From an uncultured Cellvibrio sp. (GTDB lineage Bacteria > Pseudomonadota > Gammaproteobacteria > Pseudomonadales > Cellvibrionaceae), in NCBI GenBank assembly GCA_946481735.1, contig CAMLOU010000137.1, forward strand, positions 1 to 11,059: a DNA stretch of 11,059 nt. Reading direction: 5' to 3'. Made by a program: the position numbers and the translations under genes. Below the pieces are notes generated by a model. The model had not been told where the DNA came from. It ran no database searches and was given only the letters and a program-made list of their open reading frames with translations. Every line of letters starts with the position of its first letter. Position 1 is the stretch's first letter. Shown piece by piece: positions 1 through 8,080 of the stretch.

Positions 1-932
1 CGACAGCTGCGTTTATGGCAGGGTACGCAGTCCAGTGGGTTTTCCATTTGCAAATTACAAGTATGCGCACCGATCAGGCCAACTTTGGTGGGTGATGTGG
101 GGCCATAAAGTGCGATGGTCGGTGTTTCAAGCGCGCCAGCCAGGTGGGAGAAGCCGGTATCCAGGCCGATTACGCCGGCGGCTTCAACAAGTTTTTCTGC
201 AATGGTAGTGATCGATAACCGTTGTTGTGGGCGGGTGGCTGTGGGGCAAACCGCAATAATCTGGTCGGCGATAACGCGCTCGCTCTCGCTGCCCCAAATA
301 ATTTCCAGGTTGTAACCCTGTTCCACTGCCATCTTCGCCAGGCTTTGCCAGTGTGTTGCGCTCCACAGCTTGGTGGTCCAACTGGTGCCGATAATGAATA
401 CCAGCTTACGGCTATTTTTTTGCACCCGCGCGAAGTTCTGGTTAATGCCAAAGTTCAAGGCAGCTGGCGGTGCGTAGTTAAAAATACTGGCGAATAGCTG
501 GCGGGTTCTTTCTACGGCGTGCTGCTCTTTGGATACCGCGTGAGTATGTGAGTAAAACCAGCTGCTGATGGATTCGCGCGCCGATTGTTTATCGTATCCG
601 TGTCGGGTATCGGCGAGGGCGGTGCGGGTGACTATCGCGCTTTTTAATAAGCCTTGCGCATCAATCACGCAATCGTAGTGCTCACGTTTTAGCGCTTTGC
701 GCCACTGGCGAAAGGCGCTCCAGCTGGCCCCGTTTTTTTGTTTCATCCAGCGGCGTAAATCAATGGGAATTACCTGGCGAATGGCGGGATGCCATGCCGC
801 AATCTCAGCAAAACCTTCTTCCACAACCCAATCGATCACCACCTCGGGATGCTTCTCCTTAAGGTCGGTAATGGCGGGGAATGTGTGAAAAATGTCCCCC
901 ATGGAGGACATTTTTATCAGCAGGATTTTCAT
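1..932 (-). CDS. waaC: Lipopolysaccharide heptosyltransferase I (partial, 3' end off the left edge)
   Basis: This GT9-family glycosyltransferase would add the first L-glycero-D-manno-heptose to Kdo2-lipid A on the cytoplasmic face of the inner membrane. About 310 codons are visible from the ATG at 930-932; WaaC proteins are usually around 320-350 residues, so only a short C-terminal piece is missing. The N-terminus MKILLIKMSSMGDIFHTFPA matches the WaaC start, with Asp13 of the SMGD motif at the position of the family's catalytic acid. The C-terminal nucleotide-sugar half shows GTSWTTKLW (about 182-190) and GLDTGFSHLAGALETP (256-271), then ALYGPTSPTKVG. The visible end carries three cysteines (C302, C305, C310). 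The start lies 27 nt after the DUF6165 stop and in the same frame, which excludes any longer in-frame start. No good Shine-Dalgarno is seen, so translational coupling to the upstream gene is possible. WaaF or another GT9 enzyme is less likely because of the N-terminal motif. Confidence 0.88.
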   Translation of the reverse strand, partial: MKILLIKMSSMGDIFHTFPAITDLKEKHPEVVIDWVVEEGFAEIAAWHPAIRQVIPIDLRRWMKQKNGASWSAFRQWRKALKREHYDCVIDAQGLLKSAIVTRTALADTRHGYDKQSARESISSWFYSHTHAVSKEQHAVERTRQLFASIFNYAPPAALNFGINQNFARVQKNSRKLVFIIGTSWTTKLWSATHWQSLAKMAVEQGYNLEIIWGSESERVIADQIIAVCPTATRPQQRLSITTIAEKLVEAAGVIGLDTGFSHLAGALETPTIALYGPTSPTKVGLIGAHTCNLQMENPLDCVPCHKRSC

Positions 933-959
933 GCAGGTTCGCTGTGGCTGATGATCAAT

Positions 960-1355
960 TTACTGGTAATTCTGGTAAGACTTTTCTTCAACCAGCTCAG
1001 AACCAAACGCCAGGTTGATGTCTTTTTTAACCGCGGCGCGTTTATCGTTAGTGAAATACACCGCGCGTGCCAGCTCAATAAATTGTTCAGTGAAATCTTT
1101 GGCGCGCTCGCAATCGCGAATATCGTCTTCAATAACCCACAGCTGTTGATTGATGTTTTTAAGTGAGGCTTGCAAGGGTGCCAGTTTGGCTTTACCGGCT
1201 TGGTCGAGTAATTGGTCGACGGTGTTGTTGAGAACATCCAGTTCATGCTTGACGTTAGCGAGTTTGCCTGCGTCGGTGATATTGGCGGCTTTGATTTCAA
1301 GAATAGTGATCTTGTCGATGAGTTCGCCGAGGGAAATAGGTGCTTGAATCAACAT
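960..1355 (-). CDS. DUF6165-type small protein upstream of waaC
   Basis: This is a 131-residue soluble protein without signal peptide or membrane segment. The N-terminal block APISLGELIDKITILEIKAA (about 5-24) is the signature I associate with the DUF6165 family; the assignment is from memory of that motif. The rest is largely helical, rich in Leu, Lys and Asp, and probably forms a helical hairpin or coiled coil; a further conserved-looking stretch is NQQLWVIEDDIRDCERAKDF. The function is unknown. Proteins with this start are often found near glycosyltransferase or LPS genes, and here the gene sits 27 nt before the heptosyltransferase on the same strand, so a link to cell-envelope glycan assembly is a reasonable inference. 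The ATG at 1353-1355 has only a weak AAGAGA-type ribosome site. A possible minus-strand -10 (TAAGAT, 1394-1399) has no convincing -35. Confidence 0.75.
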   Translation of the reverse strand: MLIQAPISLGELIDKITILEIKAANITDAGKLANVKHELDVLNNTVDQLLDQAGKAKLAPLQASLKNINQQLWVIEDDIRDCERAKDFTEQFIELARAVYFTNDKRAAVKKDINLAFGSELVEEKSYQNYQ

Positions 1356-1400
1356 GGTCCGGGTCTCTTTTTAGCTGTTTTCACAGGGCGCACATCTTAA

Positions 1401-1444
1401 CAAAAGCCATCGCTTGTGTATCCGTTTGTGTGCGATGGCCTTTG
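1401..1444 (-). terminator. Rho-independent terminator after the RND pump gene
   Basis: Arms 1401-1413 and 1432-1444 pair over 13 bp; the GCCATCGC/GCGATGGC core is perfect and one outer pair is G-T. The loop is 18 nt. On the minus strand the right arm runs into TTTTGTTAA, a short U tract. It lies 40 nt after the RND stop codon and before the DUF6165 start, so it plausibly ends the sulfur/efflux operon. The plus-strand side has only a short T run. Confidence 0.6.
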
Positions 1445-1484
1445 CCTGGGCGGGTGAGTCCTGTGGAGCAGGTCTAAAAATCGC

Positions 1485-4400
1485 TCAGCTTCGGCTAATG
1501 GTGGCTGCCTGATAGTGATAGGCGTAATAAACCACCGGGATGACCACCAGCGTCAGCACGGTAGAGACGAGCAAGCCGAAGATCAACGAGACCGCCAAGC
1601 CCCCAAAAATGGGATCGTCGATGATAAAAAATCCGCCCATCATGGCTGCCAGCGCCGTTAAGCCGATAGGGAGGGCGCGCACGGCGGCGGCGTTAATAGT
1701 GGCATCTTCCAGGCTTTTGCCACTGCGGACTTCCTGCTGGATAAAGTCCACCAACAGAATGGAATTGCGCACAATGATGCCTGCCAGCGCAATCATGCCG
1801 ATCATGCTGGGCGCGGTGAACTGCTGACCGAGCAGCGCATGACCGGGCATGATGCCGATCAGCGTCAGCGGGATCGGCGCCATGATGATCAGCGGCACCG
1901 AATAGCTGCGGAACATGCCGACCACCAATAGATAAATCATGATCAAGCCGACCGAATAGGCGATGCCCATATCGCGGAAGGTATCAAGGGTAACTTGCAG
2001 TTCACCGTCCCATTTCAGGCTCCAGCGGTAGGGGTTTTCCGGTTGGCTGTTAAAAAATTGTTCCAGCAGTGCGCCGTCGATGGGGGTATCTGCCAACTCG
2101 CCTGCTACGGCGGCCAAGCCATAGAGCGGGCTGTCAGTGCCGCCGGCGACATCACCGGTGACATACACCACAGGCAGCAAATCCTTGTGATAGATGGTTT
2201 GGTCACGCACCCCTTGTACTACCTGGGTGACCTCGGAAAGCGGTACCAGTGAGCCGTCCCGCGCACGCACGTGAATACTTAATACAGATTCAAGATTGTG
2301 TTTCTCGCCCGACGGCAGCTCCAGGCGCAGGGGAATGGCAACGCGCGCATGGTTGCTGTGAAGGTAGGCTGCATCCTCACCATTGAGGGCCGCATTAATC
2401 GCTGCGACCACCGCCTGCTGGTCGACGCCGAGCCGCGCCGCGCGGGCGCGATCTACCGTGACCAGTAACTTCGTTTGCGGCGCTTCCCCGGTGTTATCAA
2501 CATCCACGACATGGGGTGTTGTGGCAAAGATATTGCCGACCTGCGTTGCTATTGCCAATTGGCGTTGATAGTCCAAACCGTAAATTTCCGCCACCAGCGG
2601 CGCCATGACGGGCGGCCCTGGTGGCACTTCGACGACTTTGATATTGGCCCCGTGAGTGAGGGCAACCGGTAATAGCGCGGCGCGGGTGGCCAGGGCGATG
2701 TCATGGCTTTTGCGATCCCGATAATGCTTGTCGACCAGATTGACCTGAATGTCGCCCTGATGCGGTTCGCGGCGCAAATAGTATTGGCGGACCAGCCCGT
2801 TAAAATTAATCGGCGCCGCCGTGCCGGCGTAAAGTTGGTAATCGCTGACTTCGGGAATCGTCTCGAGTTTATCGGCCAAGGCTTGCAAGGCTTGGTGGGT
2901 GGTTTCCAATGGCGTGCCTTCGGGCATATCCACCACCACCTGAAATTCGCTTTTATTGTCGAAAGGCAACATCTTCAGGATCACGGCTTGCACTACCGCC
3001 AGGCCCATCGACATAACGATCAACCCGAGGATGCCTGCCAAGAGCCACAAGCGCGCTTTGCGCCCGGACTCACGCCCGAGAAATGGCGTCATCACGCGGG
3101 TAAAAAAGCGCAGGAACCGGGATGGTTTTTCCTGGCTCTCGTGGTTGTCATGACCTGCGTGCGCCGCCTTGGCAAACAGCCGGTGATAAAGCCAGGGCGT
3201 AAAAATAAAGGCTACAGCAAGGGAAATCAGCATCCCGGTGGATGCATTGATAGGAATGGGCAGCATATAAGGCCCCATCAAGCCAGTGACAAACGCCATG
3301 GGCAGCAGGGCGGCGATAACGGTAAAGGTCGCCAGGATGGTCGGGCCGCCCACCTCATCGACCGCGACAGGAATCGCTTCGGTCAGCGACAGCTTGCCGA
3401 GGGCCATATGACGGTGAATGTTCTCCACCACCACAATCGCATCGTCTACCAGGATACCGATGGAAAAGATCAGGGCAAAAAGCGATACCCGGTTAAGGGT
3501 AAAGCCCCAGGCCCAGGAGGCGAATAACGTGATCGCCAGGGTCACAATAACGGCTGCACCCACCACCAGGGCTTCGCGTTTGCCCAACGCCATCAAGACC
3601 AGCAGGATCACCGACAGCGTGGCGAAGATCAGTTTCTTGATCAGGGTCTGGGCTTTGTCCTGGGCTGTCGCGCCGTAGTTGCGGGTGATGCTCGCTTCCA
3701 CGCCATCCGGAAAATGAACGCCCTTCATGTGTTCAAAACGGGCAATGACTTGCTCGGCAACATCCACGGCGTTTTCGCCGGGTTTTTTGGCCACAGCCAG
3801 AGTGACGGCGTTGTAGCGGCCGCTTGCGCCCGATGCCGGGCCCAGCCCATGGGTGACATAACGTTCGGCGGTATCCGGGCCGATGCTGACATCGGCAACA
3901 TCCTGTAAAAAGACCGGCGCCCCTTGGTGCACGCCCACCACCAGATCGGCAACATCTTCCACTTGCATCAGGAAGTTACCTGCCTGTACCAATACCTCCT
4001 GCCCCTGATCCACCAGCGAACCGGCCGCTGCCGAGGTATTAGCGCCGCCGAGCGCCTTGCGCAGGTCATCCAGTGTCAACTTGAAAGCCGCCAGCCGATG
4101 GGGATCGAAGGTGACGCGCACCACTTGGTCCGGCCCGCCGATGATGTCGATGTCACGGGTACCGGGTACGCGTTGCAATTCGGTTTGCATCGTCCGGGCG
4201 ATACGAACCAGATCGCTGCCGGTGATGTCGGGGTTCTTGCTCCACAAGGTGCCGGTAACGATAGGGACATCATCGATACCTTTGGGTTTGATCAAGGGCT
4301 GGCCCACGCCGGCATTGGCGGGTAGCCAGTCCGCGTTAGCGTAGAAGGCGTTGTACAAACGCACGATGGCGTCCGTGCGCGGCTGGCCCACTTCAAAACG

Positions 4401-4703
4401 CACGGTCAACACGGCCATGCCCGGCGAGGAGGCGGAATAAATGTGCTCCACGCCTTCGATCTCAGACACAATCTGTTCTGCGGGCGTCGTCACCAGAGCT
4501 TCCACCTCGGCCGAGGAGGCGCCGGGAAAAGGAATAAACACGTTAGCGAAGGTGACGTTGATCTGCGGTTCTTCTTCGCGCGGAGTGATCAGCACCGCAA
4601 AGATGCCCAACAGCAAACCGGTCAGTGCCAGCAGCGGCGTGATTTCGGTAGTGAGAAACGCCTGTGCGATCCGTCCTGAAAGACCCAGGGATTTTTTGTC
4701 CAT
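1485..4703 (-). CDS. RND-family efflux pump permease (AcrB-like)
   Basis: This is an inner-membrane, proton-driven resistance-nodulation-division transporter that would work as a trimer with the adaptor encoded just upstream. The chosen start, the ATG at 4701-4703 (MDKKSLGLSG), gives 1072 residues, usual for the family. It lies 13 nt after the adaptor stop with AGAGAG as ribosome site. A longer frame opening at 4793 would overlap the adaptor and encode a non-RND leader. The first membrane helix (about 21-40) is followed by PREEEPQI. Two large periplasmic loops (about 41-350 and 580-905) alternate with helix bundles (about 355-510 and 912-1062). The proton-relay pair in helix 4 is intact (GILVDDAIVVVEN, D420 and D421). 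In helix 10 the position of AcrB Lys940 is Arg979 (GIIVRNSILLVDF). It is the last gene of the persulfide operon, which suggests a toxic sulfur species or stress product as substrate, but this is inference. No TolC-type gene is in the window. Confidence 0.93.
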   Translation of the reverse strand: MDKKSLGLSGRIAQAFLTTEITPLLALTGLLLGIFAVLITPREEEPQINVTFANVFIPFPGASSAEVEALVTTPAEQIVSEIEGVEHIYSASSPGMAVLTVRFEVGQPRTDAIVRLYNAFYANADWLPANAGVGQPLIKPKGIDDVPIVTGTLWSKNPDITGSDLVRIARTMQTELQRVPGTRDIDIIGGPDQVVRVTFDPHRLAAFKLTLDDLRKALGGANTSAAAGSLVDQGQEVLVQAGNFLMQVEDVADLVVGVHQGAPVFLQDVADVSIGPDTAERYVTHGLGPASGASGRYNAVTLAVAKKPGENAVDVAEQVIARFEHMKGVHFPDGVEASITRNYGATAQDKAQTLIKKLIFATLSVILLVLMALGKREALVVGAAVIVTLAITLFASWAWGFTLNRVSLFALIFSIGILVDDAIVVVENIHRHMALGKLSLTEAIPVAVDEVGGPTILATFTVIAALLPMAFVTGLMGPYMLPIPINASTGMLISLAVAFIFTPWLYHRLFAKAAHAGHDNHESQEKPSRFLRFFTRVMTPFLGRESGRKARLWLLAGILGLIVMSMGLAVVQAVILKMLPFDNKSEFQVVVDMPEGTPLETTHQALQALADKLETIPEVSDYQLYAGTAAPINFNGLVRQYYLRREPHQGDIQVNLVDKHYRDRKSHDIALATRAALLPVALTHGANIKVVEVPPGPPVMAPLVAEIYGLDYQRQLAIATQVGNIFATTPHVVDVDNTGEAPQTKLLVTVDRARAARLGVDQQAVVAAINAALNGEDAAYLHSNHARVAIPLRLELPSGEKHNLESVLSIHVRARDGSLVPLSEVTQVVQGVRDQTIYHKDLLPVVYVTGDVAGGTDSPLYGLAAVAGELADTPIDGALLEQFFNSQPENPYRWSLKWDGELQVTLDTFRDMGIAYSVGLIMIYLLVVGMFRSYSVPLIIMAPIPLTLIGIMPGHALLGQQFTAPSMIGMIALAGIIVRNSILLVDFIQQEVRSGKSLEDATINAAAVRALPIGLTALAAMMGGFFIIDDPIFGGLAVSLIFGLLVSTVLTLVVIPVVYYAYHYQAATISRS

Positions 4704-4716
4704 GGTGGGCGCTCTC

Positions 4717-5787
4717 TTAGTGACCGGTGGAAGGGGATTGTTTATAGACGCCGGCGGCAGCCACCGGGTCGAGCACCAACACTTCGCCCACATTCAAGCC
4801 AGCCAGCACCGGGTAGCGGTTGTCGCTGGTGCGTGAGCCGAGATTAACGTGGCGGAACTCCAGCCGCTGGTCGTGCTTGATATACACGCCATTGATTTCG
4901 CCCCGCTGCGCCACCGCACCGGCGGGAATCAGCAACCGTTCCTCCGCACCTACCACGAAGCCAACCTTGATCAAGGTACCGGGGAATAATTGATGGTCGC
5001 CTTCCGGCAGGTTAACCAATACAGGAAAGCTATGGCTTTGGGCATCAGCGCCGGGCGGGATACGCATATCGGTAGTATCCAGAACGACGCCGCTGGCGAG
5101 TGGGATGCGCGCATGTTTGAACTTGCGCACCGGGCCAATATGTTGCTGGGGAATATCCACCCGCACACGTAATTGCTCCAGTGAGAGACCCGTCATCAAG
5201 GGTGTGCCGGGCGCGACTGACTCGCCGACTTTCACGGCCCGGCTCAACACAATGCCGCTGTAGGGTGCGTGCAGCCGGGTGTAATCCAGTTGTTGTTGCG
5301 CCTCTTGCACCGCCGCTTCAGCGGCCTCGGTGCGGGCGCGTGCCGATTTAAACGCGGCTTCGGTTTGATCAAAGGCCGCCTTGGCAATTAGCTGTTTGGC
5401 AAGCAGGTCTTGCATCCGTTTAAACTGGGCGCTCGCATCGGTCAGTTGGGCACGGGCGGCATCCAGTGCGGCTTGGGCGCTGGCGACGCGCGCCTTTTGT
5501 TCAGTGTCCGTCATCTGCAAAATCAGCTGGCCTTTTTCAACATAATCGCCGACATCGACGGGCAGCTCCACAATGCGGCCAGCAGTTTGCGCGGTGACCG
5601 TAGCCTGGTTGAGTGCCTCGATGACACCGTCAAAACGTAACTCCCGCTCCACGGTGGAGAGCGCCACCGTTTCGCTGGCCAAACCCTCAACGGCCGAATT
5701 ACTCACTTGCGCGTCCGGCGGTGTTTTATCGGAGCAGGCAATCAGGCTCAGCAGCAAAAAACTCAAGACAGCGCGTTTCAGATCCAT
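4717..5787 (-). CDS. HlyD/AcrA-type periplasmic adaptor lipoprotein of the RND pump
   Basis: This membrane fusion protein would bridge the RND pump to an outer-membrane channel. The 356 residues start with a lipoprotein signal peptide: positive MDLKR, a hydrophobic stretch, then lipobox LIAC with acylated Cys18. A split lipoyl (barrel-sandwich) domain follows, halves at about 62-93 (VTAQTAGRIVELPVDVGDYV) and 171-202 (RLHAPYSGIVLSRAVKVGES). Between them is an Ala/Gln-rich coiled-coil hairpin (about 96-168), long enough to contact a TolC-like channel. Beta-barrel and membrane-proximal regions make up 203-345. The ATG at 5785-5787 has a GAGGA site 8 nt upstream, lying in the 17-nt gap after the persulfide dioxygenase stop. 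The pump gene follows after 13 nt, so the pair is clearly co-transcribed. The tail has no metal-binding histidine or methionine cluster, which argues against a CusB-like metal pump adaptor. Confidence 0.92.
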   Translation of the reverse strand: MDLKRAVLSFLLLSLIACSDKTPPDAQVSNSAVEGLASETVALSTVERELRFDGVIEALNQATVTAQTAGRIVELPVDVGDYVEKGQLILQMTDTEQKARVASAQAALDAARAQLTDASAQFKRMQDLLAKQLIAKAAFDQTEAAFKSARARTEAAEAAVQEAQQQLDYTRLHAPYSGIVLSRAVKVGESVAPGTPLMTGLSLEQLRVRVDIPQQHIGPVRKFKHARIPLASGVVLDTTDMRIPPGADAQSHSFPVLVNLPEGDHQLFPGTLIKVGFVVGAEERLLIPAGAVAQRGEINGVYIKHDQRLEFRHVNLGSRTSDNRYPVLAGLNVGEVLVLDPVAAAGVYKQSPSTGH

Positions 5788-5804
5788 GGTTTTATCCTCA
5801 ACAA

Positions 5805-6512
5805 TCAGTGTTGCTCCAGCGCTTGGCCACAGCGGCGATTGGCCGGCACAGCGACATCCATCATCTTCGGGTTGGGCAGCTTCAGGTTGTTCATCAATTC
5901 CACGTAGGCGGGCAGGTCCTTGACTTGCAAACGCGGGTTATGGGCTTTTTCTTCGCCAATAGTGCTGAGCATCCAGCCTTTGTAATCGTGGGCTGGGTAC
6001 ACGAGGGTGTCTTCGGGTAACTGCAACAGTTTGTCGAACAGGCTGTGATATTGATCAGCGGCATTGCCGTTCTGGAAATCGGTGCGCCCGGTGCCGCGAA
6101 TCAGCAAGGTATCGCCCGTAAACGCATAGGTTTGGTTCTGGTGCTCCAGCACAAAGCTGTAGGAGTCATCGGTGTGGCCGGGGGTGAACAGTGCCTTTAG
6201 CGTGAGCGTGCCGATGTGGATCTCATCGCCATCCTGCAGGGATTTGGATACACAGGCGGAGTTGGCTTTTTCACCCAACAGCGTTGTGCAACCGGTGAGG
6301 TCGCGCAGGTCGCCCGCGCCGGTAACGTGGTCGGCGTGGGTATGCGTATCCAGGGCGTAAACCAGCTTCAGGTTCAACTCCTCCAGAAGTCTGAGGTATT
6401 TGGGAACCTCTTCCTTCACGGTATCGATCAGGGCGGCCTCGCGGGTTTCCTCGCAGGCAATGAGATAGGTATAGGTACTGGATTCACGTTCAAATAATTG
6501 GCGAAAAATCAT
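5805..6512 (-). CDS. Persulfide dioxygenase, ETHE1/Blh-like metallo-beta-lactamase fold
   Basis: This cytoplasmic non-haem iron enzyme would oxidise glutathione persulfide with O2 to sulfite and glutathione. It has 235 residues, close to the 230-250 usual for ETHE1-type enzymes. The motif DTHTHADHVTG gives H57, H59, D61 and H62; H113 lies in TPGHTDDS and D134 in FTGDTLLIRGTGRTDFQ. H57, H113 and D134 correspond to the single-iron ligands of human ETHE1 (H79, H135, D154); the first spacing of 56 residues is identical. GRTDFQ and YPAHDYKG are typical of persulfide dioxygenases rather than glyoxalase II. The ATG at 6510-6512 has a GAGG ribosome site 6 nt upstream. In Xylella and Agrobacterium the related blh gene is controlled by BigR, and a BigR-like regulator heads this operon. 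The 108-nt gap before it contains a REP doublet, so expression relative to the upstream genes may be modified there. Confidence 0.93.
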   Translation of the reverse strand: MIFRQLFERESSTYTYLIACEETREAALIDTVKEEVPKYLRLLEELNLKLVYALDTHTHADHVTGAGDLRDLTGCTTLLGEKANSACVSKSLQDGDEIHIGTLTLKALFTPGHTDDSYSFVLEHQNQTYAFTGDTLLIRGTGRTDFQNGNAADQYHSLFDKLLQLPEDTLVYPAHDYKGWMLSTIGEEKAHNPRLQVKDLPAYVELMNNLKLPNPKMMDVAVPANRRCGQALEQH

Positions 6513-6526
6513 AATAACCTCGTTAA

Positions 6527-6615
6527 CGTAGGTCGCATTAGCCGTCAGGCGTAATCCGACATCTCGCTATTTCTGATTTGTGTCGGATTACGCCTGATGG
6601 CTAATCCGACCTACG
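6527..6615. repeat. Inverted REP doublet (REPIN/BIME-like element) between operon genes
   Basis: Two 35-nt arms, 6527-6561 and 6581-6615, are inverted copies matching at 33 of 35 positions around a 19-nt loop. Each arm starts at its outer end with GTAG (6528-6531; CTAC at 6611-6614). Each arm also contains its own imperfect palindrome: GTCGGATTAGCC pairs with GGCGTAATCCGAC around a short loop, with one mismatch in the left copy. A GTAG foot plus a small hairpin, in paired inverted copies, is the architecture of REP sequences mobilised by RAYT transposases. No transposase gene is in the window. The element fills most of the gap between the exporter and dioxygenase genes and could also act as an mRNA-stabilising or attenuating hairpin inside the operon. 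Confidence 0.75.
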
Positions 6616-6620
6616 GGTGT

Positions 6621-7454
6621 TTACAGCAGGGTTTTGCTGATCAGGGTGATCAACGCAATCACCAGCAGGCTCACGGCAAAGATCTTTTGCAATAGCGCGT
6701 TGGCGATCTTGTGGCTGATGGCCTGGCCGAGCATCATGCCCAGCACGCCGCCCATAGCGACCAAACCCAATAATGACCAGTCGTTTTGATCGGCCATCAA
6801 TAAATGGCTTGCAAACCCGGAAGCACTCACGGCGGCAATGATCACCAGAGAGGTGCTGACCGCCTGCATCATGCTGATCGGGCTCAATACCAACAGCAGC
6901 GGCACAATCAAAAAGCCGCCCCCCACGCCAAACAACCCGGACAACAAACCCACCAATACACCGCCGACCAACAAGCCGCTGACACAGCGGGGGCGAAGTT
7001 CAAACTGGCCGGTGTGGCTGAGGTTGCACAGCAGGTCGGGCTGGGGTGTATTGGCAAAATCCCCGGCTCGCACGACACGTGCGGCATCGGGGTCGCTTGT
7101 TGCGCCGCGCCACATGCGCACCGCAATCACCATGGCTAACAAGCTGAAACTGATCAGCAAAATCAACTCCGGAATCTGCAAGCCCAGCCATTTTCCAACA
7201 GGGGCGGTGACTGCACCGACCAGCGCCAAAATCGTGCCGGGTAACCAGAGGATCGATTGATTGCTCTGGCTCTTGAGGCTATTACGGAAACTGCCATATA
7301 AAGTGCTGGCGGCAACGGCGCCGAGTGATATCCCGGCGGCTTCGGCCATTGGCATACCCGCCAATAGCACCAACAATGGCACCGCAAACACCGAACCACC
7401 CGCGCCTGTGAGTCCCAATACCAGACCAATCAAAAGTCCTATCAGCAGTACCAT
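6621..7454 (-). CDS. TauE/SafE family (TSUP) sulfite or sulfur-anion exporter
   Basis: This 277-residue integral inner-membrane protein has about eight hydrophobic segments. It shows the internal duplication typical of the TSUP family: GLTGAGGSVFAVP (14-26) opens the first half and GLFGVGGGFLIVP (173-185) the second. A polar cytoplasmic loop of about 40 residues (116-158) joins the halves. Family members move sulfite, sulfoacetate, thiosulfate or sulfide. Next to a persulfide dioxygenase, whose product is sulfite, sulfite export is the most natural role, but the substrate is inferred from context. The ATG at 7452-7454 has a clear GGAAGG ribosome site. It lies 61 nt downstream of the rhodanese stop; that gap holds a modest 6-bp inverted repeat (GTTGAT 7471-7476, ATCAAC 7490-7495) of unclear meaning. 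Confidence 0.9.
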   Translation of the reverse strand: MVLLIGLLIGLVLGLTGAGGSVFAVPLLVLLAGMPMAEAAGISLGAVAASTLYGSFRNSLKSQSNQSILWLPGTILALVGAVTAPVGKWLGLQIPELILLISFSLLAMVIAVRMWRGATSDPDAARVVRAGDFANTPQPDLLCNLSHTGQFELRPRCVSGLLVGGVLVGLLSGLFGVGGGFLIVPLLLVLSPISMMQAVSTSLVIIAAVSASGFASHLLMADQNDWSLLGLVAMGGVLGMMLGQAISHKIANALLQKIFAVSLLVIALITLISKTLL

Positions 7455-7515
7455 TGTTACCTTCCAAAGCGTTGATGTTCTTGTGTTGGATCAACAAGGT
7501 GGTGTGCACCGCAAC

Positions 7516-8052
7516 TTATACTGCCTTGTTCCAGGGTGCCTTGGCGATCAGCATGCCCATGGGGCAGATATCCGTCAGGCCAGCGAAGGTCAGCCCGGCG
7601 CCAACCAGACCCGCCAAGGCATAAAAGCCGGGTGCATACCAGGTACCGAGAACCACGCCGGTCAACGCCAGCAAGCCCGCCACTATGCGCACCTGGCGTT
7701 CGAGCGAGATGACTTTGCGACCGCTTTTGGCAATTTCGATATTGGATTGTTTAACTGCATTCATGCCGCCTTCAATAATGCAAAGCTCCATATCCACTTT
7801 GCCATGCAATTGATCTGCCGCCATTTCAGCGCGCTTGCCGCCCTGGCACAGCAGGTAAACGCAGGAGCCGCTTTTGCCGCTCTTCTCGATTTCCGCTTGC
7901 AGGCGTTCCGGCGTCAGTTCGTGCAAGGGAATATGTAAGCAGCCAGGTAAACCTGCCGCTTGCACTTCCGCGGCGGTGCGGACATCAAGAATGCACAGGT
8001 CGGCACTTTTGTCGGACAGTAAATCAACCGGGTGAATACGTTTGTGGTTCAT
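7516..8052 (-). CDS. Rhodanese-like sulfurtransferase with C-terminal YgaP-type membrane domain (DUF2892)
   Basis: This protein would transfer sulfane sulfur between a persulfide donor and acceptors such as glutathione, sulfite or cyanide, tethered to the inner membrane. The chosen ATG at 8050-8052 (MNHKRIHPVD) gives 178 residues. It has a GGAG ribosome site and avoids overlap with the regulator gene, which a longer frame opening at 8142 would cause. Residues 5-105 form a single rhodanese domain: ILDVRTAAEVQAAGLPGCLH, then the active-site loop LCQGGKRA with Cys69 as the sulfur-carrying residue, then IIEGGMNAVK. Residues 115-178 carry two hydrophobic helices and FAGLTDICPMGMLIAKAPWN, the DUF2892 signature seen in E. 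coli YgaP. It lies 28 nt after the regulator, so it is co-transcribed with it. It probably links the SQR product to the dioxygenase or thiosulfate formation. Confidence 0.92.
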   Translation of the reverse strand: MNHKRIHPVDLLSDKSADLCILDVRTAAEVQAAGLPGCLHIPLHELTPERLQAEIEKSGKSGSCVYLLCQGGKRAEMAADQLHGKVDMELCIIEGGMNAVKQSNIEIAKSGRKVISLERQVRIVAGLLALTGVVLGTWYAPGFYALAGLVGAGLTFAGLTDICPMGMLIAKAPWNKAV

Positions 8053-8080
8053 AGTGCGTCTCCAGAGCTGTAAAAAAGCG

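Noticed and set aside
2703..3527. Plus-strand open frame of 274 codons opposite the RND gene
   Set aside because: It lies wholly antisense to a well-supported RND permease. Its protein is rich in His, Gln, Arg and Gly with no recognisable domain, as expected for a shadow frame.
4704..4793. Longer N-terminus for the RND pump
   Set aside because: The 30 extra residues (MWAKCWCSTRW...) overlap the adaptor's 3' end and do not resemble an RND start. The ATG at 4703 has a ribosome site and begins the normal helix.
7261..7938. Plus-strand open frame of 225 codons
   Set aside because: It crosses two well-supported minus-strand genes (exporter and rhodanese) and shows no domain.
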